Origin: Mycobacterium nebraskense
Lineage (GTDB): Bacteria; Actinomycetota; Actinomycetes; Mycobacteriales; Mycobacteriaceae
Length of the DNA stretch: 64,000 nt
Reading direction: 5' to 3'
Assembly (NCBI RefSeq): GCF_002102255.1
Contig: NZ_LQPH01000107.1
Location: 1 to 64,000, forward strand
Both the position numbers and the translations under genes were made by a program. The notes beneath the pieces were generated by a model. That model saw only the letters and a program-made list of their open reading frames with translations, did no database searches and was not told the DNA's origin. Positions 63,397-64,000 of this stretch are shown here, piece by piece (the stretch's first letter is position 1; every line of letters starts with the position of its first letter).

Positions 63397-63452
63397 CGAG
63401 CGTAACGGCACTGCGAAATTTCGAGCCGGATATCGCAGTGTGGTTACGCTCG
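63397..63452. terminator. long inverted repeat between asnB and the adenosine kinase gene
   Basis: A 20-bp left arm (63397-63416) and a 20-bp right arm (63433-63452) pair at 18 of 20 positions around a 16-bp loop. The element sits in the 82-bp gap between two convergent genes, so it is a good bidirectional terminator candidate. The arm sequence CGAGCGTAAC looks like a mycobacterial dispersed intergenic palindrome, which I recall but could not check. Confidence 0.65.
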
Positions 63453-63467
63453 CGGGTTACCGGGCAC

Positions 63468-64000
<533 letters not shown>

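Overview
This 64 kb window is chromosomal DNA of a Mycobacterium, most likely a slow-growing non-tuberculous species close to the M. avium complex. The evidence is the high GC content, the frequent GTG and TTG starts, and the gene order. That order follows the M. tuberculosis stretch Rv2140c to Rv2202c almost gene for gene. Several M. tuberculosis insertions are absent: there is no IS6110, no PE_PGRS block between murE and pbpB, no transposase beside aroG and no parDE2. The species call is inference; locus tags are quoted from memory as orthologue names and were not searched.

Layout. (1) 0.1-2.2 kb: a PEBP-family protein, an M20 peptidase and a tRNA-Leu(GAG). (2) 2.4-6.3 kb: an accessory operon with no counterpart at this place in M. 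tuberculosis. It encodes an RsbU-like PP2C phosphatase, a cobalamin-binding protein carrying the Wx9EH and ExH residues of CarH-type B12 photoreceptors, and a STAS anti-sigma antagonist. The three are joined by ATGA overlaps and followed by a phosphoribosyltransferase. (3) 6.3-27.8 kb, minus strand: the division and cell wall (dcw) cluster, in transcription order mraZ, rsmH, ftsL-like, pbpB, murE, murF, mraY, murD, ftsW, murG, murC, ftsQ, ftsZ, yfiH, yggS, sepF, yggT, wag31. Most joints from rsmH to ftsQ are 4-nt stop/start overlaps. (4) 28-46.7 kb: envelope and precursor genes (lppM, a mycobacterial MTHFR, idsA2, mptA, pknL with its substrate Rv2175c, aroG, RNase AS, a mannosyltransferase, an acyltransferase, an ArsA-like ATPase operon, two SRPBCC proteins, fadD15, pimB'). 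(5) 46.8-52.3 kb: an MA-like peptidase, the NlpC/P60 hydrolase ripC, a small Cys-rich protein, an exonuclease/UvrC-like fusion and trpD. (6) 52.4-61.3 kb: the cytochrome bcc-aa3 supercomplex (ctaE-qcrC-qcrA-qcrB on plus; ctaC and ctaF on minus) with mmpS3 and an accessory insert. (7) 61.4-64 kb: asnB, which amidates peptidoglycan precursors, and the 3' end of the adenosine kinase gene.

How the parts fit. Regions 3 to 5 together build and remodel the mycobacterial envelope: precursor synthesis, lipid II formation, septal synthesis, polar growth, lipomannan synthesis and peptidoglycan amidation. Region 6 is the terminal branch of respiration. Region 2 is the most novel part: a sensor-phosphatase-antagonist module that looks like a B12/light input into partner-switching control of a sigma factor whose kinase and sigma genes are not in this window.

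Noncoding signals include a MraZ operator of 10-bp-spaced repeats upstream of mraZ and a second, oppositely oriented GTGGGG cluster further upstream. There are also a hexamer-repeat promoter region before ftsZ, several perfect palindromes in intergenic DNA, candidate leaderless starts for ctaE, asnB and pknL, and a long inverted repeat between asnB and the adenosine kinase gene.
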